NCBI GenBank assembly: GCA_950097015.1
Contig: CATNEN010000039.1
Location: 10,200,001 to 10,264,000, forward strand
Source of the DNA: Macrostomum hystrix
Taxonomy: Eukaryota > Platyhelminthes > Macrostomidae
DNA: 64,000 nucleotides
Reading direction: 5' to 3'
Part shown: positions 19,836-31,773 of the stretch, piece by piece
Layout: each line of letters begins with the position of its first letter
How positions within the stretch are numbered: the first letter of the stretch is position 1
Position numbers and translations under genes: made by a program
Notes under the pieces: model-generated
Databases searched by the model: none
What the model was told of the DNA's origin: nothing
Seen by the model: only the letters and a program-made list of their open reading frames with translations

Positions 19836-22800
19836 ATGGGCTGCGCTTGCTCAACACCAATGTCCCGAGCGACCCGCGCGCCGCCGCGCACAGCGAAACA
19901 GAATTTGAACGATCAAATCGGCGACTACCTGACCGAGTCTCAGATTGCTTTGGTCAGGGAGACCTGGGGCATCCTGAGCGACGACTTGCCAGGAACTGGC
20001 GTGCTTATGTTCACCAAGTAAGGGAGCAAGGAAGGGAGCAGGTTGAAGGGAGCAGGTTGAAGGGAGTTGTGGAAGGGAGCAGGTTGAAGGGAGCCGATTG
20101 AAGGGAGCAGGTTGAAGGGAGCAGGTTGAAGGGAGCCGGTTTAAGGGAGCCTGTTGAATGGAGCAGGTTGAAGGGAGTAGATTGAAGGGAGCAGGGGAAT
20201 GGAGCAGGTTGAAGGGAGCAGGTTGAATTGAGCAGGTTGAAGGGAGCAGGTTGAAGGGAGCAGGTTGAAGGGAACAGTTTGAAAGAAGCCGGTTAAAGTA
20301 AGGGAGCAAGGAAGGGAGCAGTGGAAAGGAGCAGGTTGAAGGGAGCAGGTTGAAGGGAGTTGTGGAAGGGAGCAGGTTGAAGGGAGCCGATTGAAGGGAG
20401 CAGGTTGAAGGGAGCAGGTTGAAGGGAGCCGGTTTAAGGGAGCCTGTTAAATGGAGCAGGTTGAAGGGAGTAGGTTGAAGGGAGCAGGTTGAAGGGAGTT
20501 GTGGAAGGGAGCAGGTTGAAGGGAGCAGGGGAATGGAGCAGGTTGAAGGGAGCAGGTTGAATTGAGCAGGTTGAATTGAGCAGGTTGAAGGGAGCAGGTT
20601 GAAAGGAGCAGGGAAGGGAGCAGGGGAAGGGAGAAGGTTGAAGGGAGCAGGTTGAAGGAAGCCGGTTGAAGGGGCTAGGTTGAAGGGAGCAGTTTGAAGG
20701 GAGTCGGTTGAAGGGGCCAGGTTGAAGGGAGCAGGTTGAAGGGAGCCGGTTGAAGGGGCTAGGTTGAAGGTCCAGTTTTTATTTTCCAATATCTACAGGC
20801 TATTTCAAACTGATCGCGAGCTCCGGGACATATTCTACCGTCTGATGGCCGCGGACTCGCCGCAAAAGCAGCAGTCGCAGCAGCCGAAGCATTCACAGGG
20901 ACTGGAGCAGTTGGGAAAGTTTGACAGGGAAAAGGTCGAACGACACGGACTGGCGGTTATGCAGTCGCTCGGTGCCGCCGTAGACTGCCTAGACGACACC
21001 CTCATGCTGAACTCGGTGTTGCTGTCTCTTGGCGGAGCGCACGGTGCGTTCGATGTCCGACCTGAGTACATGATGGTGAGTCGATTTTGCAGTCAGTTGA
21101 ACGGACTTGCGGTCGCTGTAATGACTTCAAATGACTGTCAAATATGCAAGTGATTTCTATGTCATTGTGTGACAACTGTGCGTTGTGAAATCATTGTGTG
21201 ACAACTGTGCGTTGTGAGATCATTGTGTGAGAACTGTGCGTTGTGAGATCATTGTGTGAGAACTGTGCGTTGTGAGATCATTGTGTGACAACTGTGCGTT
21301 GTGAGATCATTGTGTGAGAACTGTGCGTTGTGAGATCATTGTGTGAGAACTGTGCGTTGTGAGATCATTGTGTGACAACTGTGCGTTGTGAGATCATTGT
21401 GTGAGAACTGTGCGTTGTGAGATCATTGTGTGAGAACTGTGCGTTGTGAGATCATTGTGTGACAACTGTGCGTTGTGAGATCATTGTGTGACAACTGTGC
21501 GTTGTGAGATCATTGTGTGAGAACTGTGCGTTGTGAGATCATTGTGTGAGAACTGTGCGTTGTGAGATCATTGTGTGACAACTGTGCGTTGTGAGATCAT
21601 TGTGTGAGAACTGTGCGTTGTGGGATCATTGTGTGAGAACTGTGCGTTGTGAGATCATTGTGTGACAATTGTGCGTTGTGAGATCATTTTGTGACAACTG
21701 TGCGTTGTGGGATCATTGTGTGACAACTGTGCGTTGTGAGATCATTGTGTGAGAACTGTGCGTTGTGGGATCATTGTGTGAGAACCAATTTCGCTACCAT
21801 TTTGGCTTTTGTAAGTACAGTACTTTTGGTTGATATTCGGTATAGAGTACCACTTTTCTGAGCACAATTTCTGCACTAATTTCAAAAAATTCTATTAGCT
21901 AATTTGAAATTGTGCTACTGTCAGAATATTTTTAGATCCAGTGAAATTTTTCTAAATTTATTGTGACGCATGCAATGTTATAAGATAGGCCATTCAAGAC
22001 CTACCCCTGTACTAGACCATGAATAGAAAATAAAAACCGTTGCCTGTGCTGATAAATTAAAAGCTATTATTAAAACTATTTTTTGTTCTGAAATTCAATT
22101 TTTATAAACCGGCACAAGGCAGTGTCAACGACGGTCTTAAAAAATTGTTCTTTTTATTACAAAGCATTTCGCATAGTAACATGATTTAACAGACTCTGAC
22201 AGGTGGGGTGCGCATTCTGTCAGATGGGATGCGGATTCTGTCAGGTGAGATGCGGATTCTGTCAGGTGTGATGCGGATTCTGTCAGATGTGATGCGGATT
22301 CTGTCAGATAGGATGCGGATTCTGTCAGATAGGATGCGGATTCTGTCAGTTGGGATGCCGATTCTGACAGATGTGATGCGGATTCTGTCAGTTGGGATGC
22401 GGATTCTATCAGGTGGGATGCGGATTCTGTCAGGTGGGATGCGGATTCTGTCAGGTGACATGGGATTCTGTCAGATGGGATTCTGTCAGATGGGATTCTG
22501 TCAGATGGGATTCTGTCAGATGGGATTCTGTCAGATGGGATTCTGTCAGATGGGATTCTGTCAGGTGGGATTCTGTCAGGTGGGATTCTGTCAGATGGGA
22601 TTCTGTCAGATGGGATTCTGTCAGGTGGGATTCTGTCAGGTGGGATTCTGTCAGATGGGATTCTGTCAGATGGGATTCTGTCAGGTGGGATTCTGTCAGG
22701 TGGGATACTGTCAGTGCTGTATTTGCATTGGCATAGATTTCCTAGGCCCTTGTAATAGAAAGAAAACAACTGTAAGTGACTTCTTTTGTCCTCCTCCGCA

Positions 22801-24562
22801 AATTTCCCTTTTAACCCTATTTTCCTGGACTAGGAGATTCCGTTTTCGAGGCAAATTTAGCACAATTCAGTAGCCATGCAGGTCTGAACTGGATGCCCAG
22901 TTTGTTAATTTCACTTCCTGTCAAACAGTCAGGGACGAACAGAAATTAAAACACCTGCTGGGAAGCGGACGCTTAGGACGTGGTCAGAAACAGAAAAGCC
23001 GGGATTTCAAAAATATTTCTCCCAAACTGACAGATCCCATCCGTCGATTTACTGTACCTGAAGTACTTGAAGTACTTGAAGTACTTGAAGTACTTGAAGT
23101 ACCTGAAGTACCTGAAGTACTGTACTTTACCTGTACCTGAAGCTCTATTTACCCCGCCTGAAGCTCCACCGGCTGTCCCTGAAGCTCAATTTTTCATCCT
23201 GTAGCCCCGCTTCCTGTCACTGAAACTCCGCCGCCTGTCCCTGAAACTCCACCGCCTGTCCCTGAAGCTCCATTTTTCATCCTGAAGCCCCGCCTCCTGT
23301 CACTGAAACTCCGCCGCCTGTCCCTGAAACTCCACCGCCTATCCCTGAAACTTCATTGCCCGTCCTGAAGCGCCACCGCCTGTCCCTGAAGCTCCATTTT
23401 CCATCCTGAAGCTCCACCACCTGTCCCTGAAACTCCGCCGCCTGTCCCTGAAACTCCGCCTGTCCCTGAAACTCCGCCGCCTGTCCCTGGAACTCCACCT
23501 GTCCACGAAATCCCTCCGCATGTCCCAGTAACCACTATTTCTTGTCCCTGAAACTCCCATTTAGTTACCATCAAATACTCAGAGCTCTTATCTCATGCTA
23601 GAAACTTAACTTATCTTACTAGGGTTAATCTACTGCTCTGACTAATTACCAAGAATATGCCCGAGTTAAGAGTGTATCGAACATGACAGCCTTTTACCTG
23701 GACTTGATTGATCCTGTCAGATTATGAAGAACTGATCTAAAGTGTCCCGCTGTTTTTCTGTAGATCCCGGATCATGAAAAATCTTAACAAAAAGTAGCAC
23801 GATTCACGCGCGTGTAGCTTTGTACGCTTGTTTGCATCAATCAACGCCGACAAGCCTTCTGGGGGGCCTCTGATAGCTAGCTCATTGTGCTCTGGTTAGC
23901 CTCGCGGATCATTGTTCATAGGCAGTGCTTTTACCCACATTATAGTTTTCAACCAGCAAAATATTTGTTCCTAAAAAAGCTCACGGTGCCTGTGAAAGGA
24001 GCTTTCATCATTTGCTGCTCATCCTGGCACGCCAGAAATAACGATTTTTCACCGATTTAGATTTACTCAGTCATTTTATCAACAATGTATCTCTATTTAT
24101 ACAGCTTCAAGTGAAGGATGAAATGTCAAACACCAGAATGTTGAAATGAGTTGATCTTTTTAACTGAAAATATTAGCCGGCTTAGTTTCATGATGAAAGT
24201 TTGTGAGGAAAAAATCGTGCCTATATTGTTGAATTTCGCCACCAGAAACTCCGACGAGAATCGTTGAATATCTCGACTTTTAGCCTCTGTTTCGGATTTT
24301 AATGGCGATAGGTTGAATAGTTTCGGAGATACAGGAAAAAAAGAATTATAATGAATGTAATCCTTCGCCCGCAACACAGCGCCTGTGGCCGGCAGTCAGC
24401 TTTGCGCTGAAGGAACGCCTGGCCGACTGCTACACCGAGTCCGTTGACAGGGCCTGGCGCGAGGTGTTCAGCTATATCGCCGGCAAGATGACGGCCGGCA
24501 TGCGGCTTCAGCGTGCCTCAGCGGCTTCGGCGATGGACGGCCGCCAGCCATCTGGCCGTTGA
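19836..24562 (+). CDS. Globin X-like, probably N-acylated globin
   Basis: Heme protein of the globin superfamily. Exons 19836-20017, 20799-21075 and 24380-24562 join in frame to 213 residues. The introns fall after the second base of a codon at the end of helix B and in phase 0 in helix G, matching the classical B12.2 and G7.0 globin positions. The N-terminus MGCACS has Gly2 and Cys3/Cys5, the pattern for myristoylation plus palmitoylation seen in globin X. Likely distal His is about 110 (EKVERHGLAVM) and proximal His about 142 (SLGGAHGAFDV). The last exon (AWREVFSYIAGKMTAGM) resembles globin X helix H. A Gln-rich insertion (about 81-97) lies between helices C and E. Membrane attachment and a role in redox or lipid protection, rather than oxygen transport, are inferences from globin X. 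A likely trans-splice acceptor (TGTGCTCAG) ends at 19817. Confidence 0.92.
20018..20770. repeat. 14-bp minisatellite filling globin intron 1
   Basis: Units of GGGAGCAGGTTGAA, starting at the splice donor itself (AAGTAAGGGAGCAAGG). The same donor-containing segment reappears about 279 bases downstream near 20296, so a block including the splice site was duplicated inside the intron. The array ends about 28 bases before the acceptor. Confidence 0.95.
21145..21785. repeat. 29-bp minisatellite in globin intron 2
   Basis: About 22 copies of a 29-bp unit containing GTGAGATCATTGTGTGAGAA. It starts about 70 bases into the intron. Each unit contains GTGAGA and GTGAGAA, which are donor-like. Confidence 0.95.
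22196..22712. repeat. 21-bp then 15-bp minisatellite in globin intron 2
   Basis: The left half has 21-bp units (ATTCTGTCAGATGGGATGCGG). At 22460 the unit shortens to 15 bp (GGGATTCTGTCAGAT) by loss of six bases. The two halves show how a new period can arise within one array. Confidence 0.93.
23050..23560. repeat. 9-bp and ~21-bp repeats in globin intron 2
   Basis: At 23050-23115 the unit is GTACTTGAA (9 bp). From about 23150 diverged units built on CCTGTCCCTGAAACTCCGCC follow, with spacings near 14-22 bp. Open frames through this part are artefacts. Confidence 0.85.
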
Positions 24563-24734
24563 ACTGGTCCGCTGACACAGCGCAAAGACTGAGTTCTGGG
24601 AGCAGATTTTGGGGCAGAGCACCATCAAAATATAAAACTTTCAATCCACAAATCATTTCTGGATATTGTAGTGCTGCATCGTTACTATAGGTTTGTCATC
24701 TTGCTTGCTATAAAAAACGAATAATCAATATTGC

Positions 24735-25020
24735 TAACTCAAAAATCCTTCACTACCGACTTACAAATCCTTCACTGCCTACTCACAAATCCTTCACTGC
24801 CTACTCACAAATCCTTCACTGCCTACTCACAAATCCTTCACTGCCTACTCACAAATCCTTCACTGCCTACTCACAAATCCTTTACTGCCTACTCACAAAT
24901 TCTTCACTGCCTACTCACAAATCCTTCACTGCCTACTCACAGATTCTTCACTGCCTACTCACAAATCCTTTACTGCTTACTCCCAATCCCACAACCTACT
25001 CACAATTTTCCCAACTCACA
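24735..25020. repeat. 22-bp minisatellite downstream of globin
   Basis: About 12 copies of a 22-bp unit containing CACTGCCTACTCACAAATCC, beginning about 170 bp past the globin stop codon. Confidence 0.93.
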
Positions 25021-25840
25021 AATGCTACTGAACGATTAAAATTTCGTTGTAGTCTTCTACCAGGAAAAGCCCTATAGACATAGGTTAGTAATTAGCAGGT
25101 GACATCCTGTACTAAGAGGTATGTAGATCAATTTAAATTCTTTAACTTTCTGACTGTTAAGGAAAATTGCGCGTTTAACTTGACATCCATTTCTCTTGTT
25201 TGTTTTCCTGTTGCTTGCTCATTTCTTTTTGACTCTTTATTCTAAAAAACGTACTTTTAACTTGGAAAGTTCCACTTGATTTCCACTGGATAGTTCCACT
25301 CAAGTGGAACTATAAAGCCTGCGTACAGTATCTGTGTGCTTGTGTGCTCGGAGTCAGCGGAAGTCAGTGGAATGGACCGATAATTGCCTGATAATCGATA
25401 AGTGTCACCAAATTATTGTCAGTGCCCCCTGCCCTCCTGCAGATGTTATTCATAATACATTTTTCAGATAAAATTTTGTCCTAAATCGATTTATTTGCAA
25501 CCCTACTATAAGTAGCGCACAGATACTGCAGTTTTGTTGTTTGCTTGTAACATTTTAACTGTCTCCAGGTAACTGGTATTGGCGCTCTGCAAGTCTGAAT
25601 TTTTTTATATTCGAGGTATGTCAGGAATGTATATACGGTATGAGATTTAAACTAAATACATCAAGTACTTATGATTTCTGTTGTTTAAAACGTTTTGCTT
25701 TTATCCAGTCAACTCAAACAAATAAACAAACAAGCAAAGCTACATCAGTGATCATTTAAACAGGCTGAAAGAGAAAAGCCTAGTGGTACGCCTCCTCAAT
25801 CTCGTTGAATTTTGAACAGCGTATTTTGCTTTTCTACTTT
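25021..25840. other. Intergenic, no gene seen
   Basis: AT-rich spacer between globin and the pseudophosphatase gene. A near-palindrome, GTTCCACTCAAGTGGAAC, is at about 25294-25311. Confidence 0.45.
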
Positions 25841-25846
25841 TTTATT
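25841..25846 (-). promoter_or_regulatory. Candidate polyadenylation signal for STYXL1-like gene
   Basis: TTTATT on the plus strand (AATAAA on the minus strand), about 120 bases past the stop codon. Another copy is seven bases further left on the plus strand at 25848. Confidence 0.45.
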
Positions 25847-25963
25847 TTTTATTACCTTAGTTCCCGTAAAACAGCACGACAGTTAAAAAAACTAAAACAA
25901 AATAGGATTATACAGCCAATTTGTGGTCAGTTTGAGTCGCTAATTTGGTCAGTCTATTCCACA

Positions 25964-26863
25964 CTATGCTTGAAGAGTGTCGGGGTCGGTGGTCCGCTGG
26001 CCGGGGCGTAGCTCCTCTTCGTAGTCGCACAGCAACTGCACAAAGCCGCTGTTGAGAAAGAAGTAACTGTGACACCGCCGCAGCTCTGCCCAGGCCTCTT
26101 TTAAGCTCATGTCGTACTGGTTCATGAGGTAGGCCAGCACGTAGACTGGGCTGCAGGAAACTCCATCGTCGCAGTACACGAGGGTTGGCTTTACACCGCC
26201 TTCGCTGATCTGCTGGCCGATGAATGCGACAGCCACGCTCAAGTACTCCTTGACGTAGCACTCCAGCATATTTTTCGTTGGAAGCAGCAGTAGGTCGTGA
26301 CCGAGTTTTTCAATCATCGGGTTCTCCTCCAGAGTGCACTTTACGTGAGCCCTAATTTTGAGATCTTTCATCACGTGCGGTTGGCGAGCCTGTGCCAGGT
26401 CTCCGAGGTAGAGCTTTCCAGGAATGACCTCGTATGGATAAGCTTGCCGACTGTCCAGCTCTTGGGGCATGAAAATGATCTTTTGCGTCCTCAGGAATGG
26501 GTAGAGAGCCGAAAATCGTTCATATCCTCCAGTTACAATCTGAACTGGGTTCTTGCTTCCGTAGCTAGCCATTAGCTTAGCACAGCGAACTGCGTTACTA
26601 TCCTCATCGAGATCTGATGTGTTACCATCATACACAACAACGTTTTCTTTGCACTCCAGTTCGGCATCATATGGTAGCTTGAATTCATTGGTCATCTCAT
26701 CCGACTTGACGAATTTTCCCAACACGACGTGGCTTTCGTTATACTCTTCGCGAGTACGGCAATCCAGAAGTAGAAGGTAGTTTGTGTTTGATGTATTAGG
26801 ATACACAGAATGATGACTTAAATAATTGTAAAGCACCGTGGGCTCGATGAAAGTAAGCGCCAT
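25964..26863 (-). CDS. STYXL1: STYXL1/MK-STYX-like pseudophosphatase (rhodanese + DSP domains)
   Basis: 299 residues in one exon; human STYXL1 is about 313. Residues about 1-125 form a rhodanese/CDC25-like domain (LLLDCRTREEYNESHV near 31-46, TGGYERF at 111-117). Residues about 140-285 form a dual-specificity phosphatase fold starting YEVIPGKLYLGD. The phosphatase signature HCx5R is replaced by YCDDGVSC at 230-237: Cys231 is kept, but His230 is Tyr and the phosphate-binding Arg237 is Cys. Catalysis should therefore be lost or very weak, consistent with a scaffold or decoy role as in MK-STYX, whose lesion is different. The ATG lies 25 bases after a likely acceptor (TGGCCTACAG at about 26889). 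No introns are seen, so a retrocopy is possible, but the frame is intact. A standard DUSP with a rhodanese domain is the main alternative. Confidence 0.85.
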   Translation of the reverse strand: MALTFIEPTVLYNYLSHHSVYPNTSNTNYLLLLDCRTREEYNESHVVLGKFVKSDEMTNEFKLPYDAELECKENVVVYDGNTSDLDEDSNAVRCAKLMASYGSKNPVQIVTGGYERFSALYPFLRTQKIIFMPQELDSRQAYPYEVIPGKLYLGDLAQARQPHVMKDLKIRAHVKCTLEENPMIEKLGHDLLLLPTKNMLECYVKEYLSVAVAFIGQQISEGGVKPTLVYCDDGVSCSPVYVLAYLMNQYDMSLKEAWAELRRCHSYFFLNSGFVQLLCDYEEELRPGQRTTDPDTLQA

Positions 26864-26888
26864 GATTTTGTGATTTCGTTTGCTAGGT

Positions 26889-28150
26889 CTGTAGGCCAGT
26901 ATTTTTCCGTCTTAGATGGTTCGTTAGATTATACTCTATAGTTTGCAGTATTTTTTAGCTTTCAAAACGGTTTTTGAAGAATCTGAAAATGGATAGAAGC
27001 CCTAGAGACAGAAAATAAAGTAAAATGATAAAGCCATGCAGATGAATTAATAAAAAGTCAAGTTCTTGTGATGAAATGTTGTTGTACAACATATTTCTTA
27101 AAGACTGTGTATGTATGTAGCTACTTTGTTGTTATACTATTAAAGAAAGCGATGGGCAGTTTTTTAAATATCCGTTGTTTTACGTTGTTGTATGCTTGGG
27201 GACGAATAACAAGCGTGTTGCACACGCAAATTTAGGAAAATAAATTCGCGTTCTTATTGGAAAACTGACTTTTGCCAGAGCCAAATAATCTACTACTACT
27301 ACTACTAAGCATGTTGTTCGGCGTAAAAAACCGTGCGTGCCAAATTTGGTCGCTTTTAGGCAAACGATTTTGTATTTCACGCAACTGTGTAGTGACGAGT
27401 TTGCTTCTCGTAAGTTTCAGCTTCAAGCCGAAGCAGCATCCGGCCAGTTGTCATGGTCCAATTAACTACGCTTCACTGCAGTATAGACTTTGTCATAAGT
27501 TTTTATAAATGTAATTAGAAAAATAATATTCTAGGGGTCCAATGATAGCCCTAGCTAGCTACCCTAATACACAAGTTTATAGCCCTTAAGGGGTCTTAAG
27601 AATGGCCCAACTTTGCTACCCTTTCCTAGCAATATCTCTAAATTTAAGGACTGCATTCATAGAACACTGAGCGCATAATGATTTAACACTTATAATGTGT
27701 TATAAATTATTCTTGGCTCTGTAAGCTTATGTATTGAGGTGTATAGTTTGTATAGTTAGACATGCATAAATATCTATATATATTATTCAGATGTATAACT
27801 ATATATTTATTTTTAAAACTATAAATTTAATGCATATAAAAGACATATCTTAGGCATATATAGGCCCTCTATGTTTCAATCTATATAGGCCCCTAGCTAT
27901 CTATCTCATATATATCATATAAGTCTAAATCTATTCAAGTCTATGACTTAGTCTATAGTCTATCAACACAATAAGTAGTTTATGTTTTTTTTGTTAATTT
28001 TACATATAGATTAGAAATTATCTTAAAATATGGAACAACAGAGAATGAGTGAGACACAAATAAGCCAAAAGGGGTGGTCTATAGTATAGACTATAATATA
28101 GCCTAGTGATTTATAAATCTTTATACAATATTCTTTTCCTAGCCATGGGT
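26889..28150. other. AT-rich intergenic region left of the hAT element
   Basis: Low-GC sequence with many TATA/ATAT stretches and a short (TAC)n run near 27290. No coding region, RNA gene or larger repeat is supported. Confidence 0.5.
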
Positions 28151-28158
28151 CAAATTAC
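28151..28158. repeat. Left 8-bp target-site duplication of hAT
   Basis: CAAATTAC directly precedes the left terminal inverted repeat. The identical octamer follows the right end. An 8-bp duplication is the hallmark of hAT transposition. Confidence 0.95.
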
Positions 28159-28171
28159 CAGTGTTGGGCAA

Positions 28172-28300
28172 GTTACTCAAAAAAAGTAACTTCCGTTACA
28201 GTAACTTCCGTTACCAAAGAAAGTAACTTCCGGTAAAAGTTACTGTAACGCTTTAACAAAAAGTAACTTCCGGTACTCCGTTACTGTAAGTCCGTTACTT
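28172..28300. repeat. hAT left subterminal repeats
   Basis: At least five copies of AAGTAACTTCCG/GTTAC-type motifs in direct and inverted orientation. A matching cluster lies at about 32050-32185 near the right end. They are presumably transposase-binding sites (inference from other hATs). Confidence 0.75.
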
Positions 28301-28733
28301 TTTTATTTGTACGTTATTTCAGTTGTACTATATATGGACATGTCTTTATATTCTAAATAAAATGCGTTATAACCCCTTATAATCACTAACTCACTATACA
28401 TTTTTAACCAGTAACAAAATTATATCAGTAGCAATCTTGCATATTTGTTGTTTGAATAAATTAATTTCCAGGAAAGTAACGAGAACTTTTGACTTAAGTT
28501 TTAACTTTTAACAAGTGTCTTTCCTGAAAATAATTTAATGAATGAGAATGCAGGATTGCCATTTTAGCTGCGAGGCATTTGAAATCCACTTTGAGTCTTT
28601 GACTTATGAAGTTTAAGCTAATAGCAAAAACACAAAAAAGCAGGCAAAAAACTTCCAACTGGCAAAGAGTCCAACTGGCAAAAAACAGTCCAAGTAAGTA
28701 CCAAGTCTATAAAATATTAAATAGATTAACTGA

Positions 28734-31700
28734 TTAAGATGTTAGATGACTGTTTCCCCGCAGCAGCAGCAGACGCGTGAGAGTCCTGTCTGCGAGGGGT
28801 GCACGCTTCGCTCGCAGCACATCTTTTGCCATTGAGAAAGCACGCTCAACGGCAGCGCTGGACGGCACAGCTGTGTTGTAGCGGACGAAGAGGTCTTTAA
28901 TCACTGGCGTATTTTTGAAAGCCAGGTCGGAGACCCCAACTTCTGGCTTCCAGACGCCGTCGAGCCAATCGCGGATTATAATCTTTGCCTTCATCCTGGA
29001 GTTCTCCTCCTTGTGGCTGTGGGGCTTCTGCGGCTGACTGACGTGGCTTAGAAGGTCGTCACTGCCATCGCCATTCCCGCTGGAGAGGCTGCTGCCGTCG
29101 GCTCCATCTCCCACCACTTCGACCTGACTTGCCATCGCTAGTTCCAGTTCGCTCCTCACAGCATTCGCCATGGCCTGCTGTACTCTCTGACACTTCGTCG
29201 CGTCGAAGCACTTCAGCCACGTCAGACGGAATCGGGGGTGGAAGCCTGACGCCAGCAAGCACTCCATGTTGTTGAAGGCGGGCTCAAATCGCTGTCGAAT
29301 ACAGTCCTGCAGGCTGTTGACAAGTCCGTTGCAGTACTCCAGCGCGCTGCCATCTGTTCTGGCCTTCAGCTCGTCCAGCTTCGCGAGGACGCCAGTGACA
29401 ACTGGCAGCATTAGTCCCAAATAGACGTTATTCTCACCCTGGAGCATGTCCAGGGCCATTGCAATCGGTGCCATAACAGCTGCATACTCTCTCAGAACGC
29501 ACGCATCCTCAGCTTGGAATGGCGGCAGGGGCTTCGACAAACCCAGCAGAATGCGATTGATGGCCGGCCGCATGTTGGCGTCGAAGAGCTTTGTCAGCTG
29601 CTGAATGCTGTCGAACAGCGAGTTCCAACGGGTGGCGTTCGGCACGCGGAGCTTGTGCCCCAGCTCGCGATCAATAGCGTCAGCAACAAGGGAGCTACGG
29701 CCTTGCGCATTCCAAAGCGCTTGAGCTTTGGCGATTGCTTTGCGAAAAGGGCCCCTGAGCACGGGAGACCCTTCAACAGCGGCTAGCATATCCGTTGATG
29801 CCACCAGATTGAGGGTGTGGGCTGCGCACCGCATGTGCCGTGGTAGTTGCGCTCCGTCGCCACCGGCACCGAGATCCTCCAACTCAGTGGCGACAGAGAC
29901 TGTCTCCAGTGTCAGGAGGCCAGGAACTTCATCCTCCTCCTGCTCTGAGTCGTCTTGGTCGGCTTCGTTGACATCGTCGCCAGCGCCTGGCTGCAGGAAT
30001 CCGCAGGCAACACCGAAGTCCCGGAAAGCCTGCATTTAAATGAACAAATGTTGGATTGTGTGCCACTGTTTTTTGTTTGTTTAGTATTTAGTAAAGTGAC
30101 AGATGCATAAAGTACAAAAGGCAAAGGGAAGGGTCAAATCCAAAAGGCATTTACCTTCACGAAGTTGGCGCCATTGTCGGTGGTCGTCATGACAACTTTG
30201 TTTTCAATGTTGTAGTGGGCGTGAACTGCCAGCAGCTCCTGTGCAAGGAGCTCGCCCGTGTGACGACCCTGCAGGCGCTGGAAGGCCAGCACAGCGAATT
30301 GGCGCTTGTGCGTTTCTTTCTCCAGCCAATGACACGTCACACCTAGGTAGGCTCTCTGGCCAGCAGATGTCCAACAATCGGCAGTCGTTGCCACGTACTG
30401 GACGCTTTCAAGGATGCTGAAAGTGAGTATGTGGAGGCCAGAGGTACAACTGAGAGGAATATGAATGTCAAGTGTCAACGACTCAAAGTAATTTCATTAT
30501 TTCATTTACCTGTGCAGCCGCTGCTTCATTGCCTCGAACGCCACCCCAATACGCCTGCCCAGAGTGCGGCGAGAAGGCACCTTCACGTGGGGGTTCAGAG
30601 TCTTTACGAGCCTGATGAAGGACTGGGACTCCACCAGGCGCAATGGTAGCATGTTATCAGCAAAGCAGTTGACAAGCTGTATGTTGACATCTTCCTGCAA
30701 GACAGCATGGCCAGAGCGTACCCTAGCAGACATAGCATATGCTTCAGCAATGCTCAACTGCCGTATGCCTTGAGGAGTAGCAGTTGGAGACTCTGCAGCA
30801 TCAGCAGTAGCAACACTGTTTTCAGTAGTGGCAGCAGTGGTAAGACTAAGAGGAGTTGGAGGTGGCATGCCAGACTCAGTGTCAGTGCCAGTGGTTTTGG
30901 CCATTGCCAATGCCATGATGAAGTCTCTGGCCTTTGGATTTACTTTTAGGCTTGGACCTGGGTCATTACTACTGGCATGTCGCTTCTTTCCCCGGTTAGA
31001 TCCTGCCTGGCAGAGTTTCTCAAACTGTAAAGGATAAGAAAATATGAGATAAATCAGATAGTTAGCTTAGCTAAATTAATTAATTAAATAATTAATGAGA
31101 ATGAGTGCATAAATTCAATAGCTAATCTAATAGGCTGATAAAAAAAGAATAGCCTAATATCTAATAAAGCATTTACAATATAAATAAAATATTAAATAAT
31201 ATGTATATTATATATTCAAGACTTTAACCCCACTAAAATTATTTCTCCTTTTCTAGACATAAATAATCTATACTAAAAAATGAAAATAAATAATTGATAA
31301 ATCAATGAAATATTAAATATAAAGACAACATCATAATTCATAATTCATAAAGACTACTAGTCCACTGAGTCTATTTAATAATAAATACATTATTAAAAGT
31401 ATAAAACTTAAAACATATAATTTATTTTTTATTAAGTATGCTGAATGCTGTACCTGTATACAACATTTATTTTTTAATATATACCTGGTCTAACAGTCTA
31501 AAAGGTTTATTTAATATTTATTTTAGACTTAAACTCATTCGGTTTATTTACCTTTTTTGACTCGCTGGGATGCTTTGACTGCACATGCTTCTTTAGATTC
31601 TGCAGTGATGTTACATGGGACTTGATTAGCTGTTTTTGTGGCGCACACAACTTGCACAAAAAAACTAGGTTAGACTGGGTAGCGCTGCTGCTGCTCTTTT

Positions 31701-31773
31701 CCTGCTGTAGCTCAAAAAAGGGAACCAAATGTCCCCAGGGGTTTGGCGTTGGGGACGTCGATGACGATGCCAT
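28734..31773 (-). CDS. hAT family transposase with BED zinc finger
   Basis: Four exons, 31773-31552, 31024-30510, 30416-30155 and 30029-28734, join in frame to 764 residues with no stop. Order: BED zinc finger at about 36-70 (Cys40, Cys43, His63, His68 in CKLC...HVQSKH), a linker, then the RNase H-like catalytic core interrupted by an insertion domain, and the C-terminal hAT dimerisation region. Predicted catalytic residues are Asp259 (TTADCWTS), Asp326 (TTTDNGANFVK) and Glu728 (SSAAVERAFS). CAAHTLNL in exon 4 is also typical. The protein cuts and pastes the surrounding element. Keeping all key residues suggests it is functional or very recently so. Confidence 0.95.
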
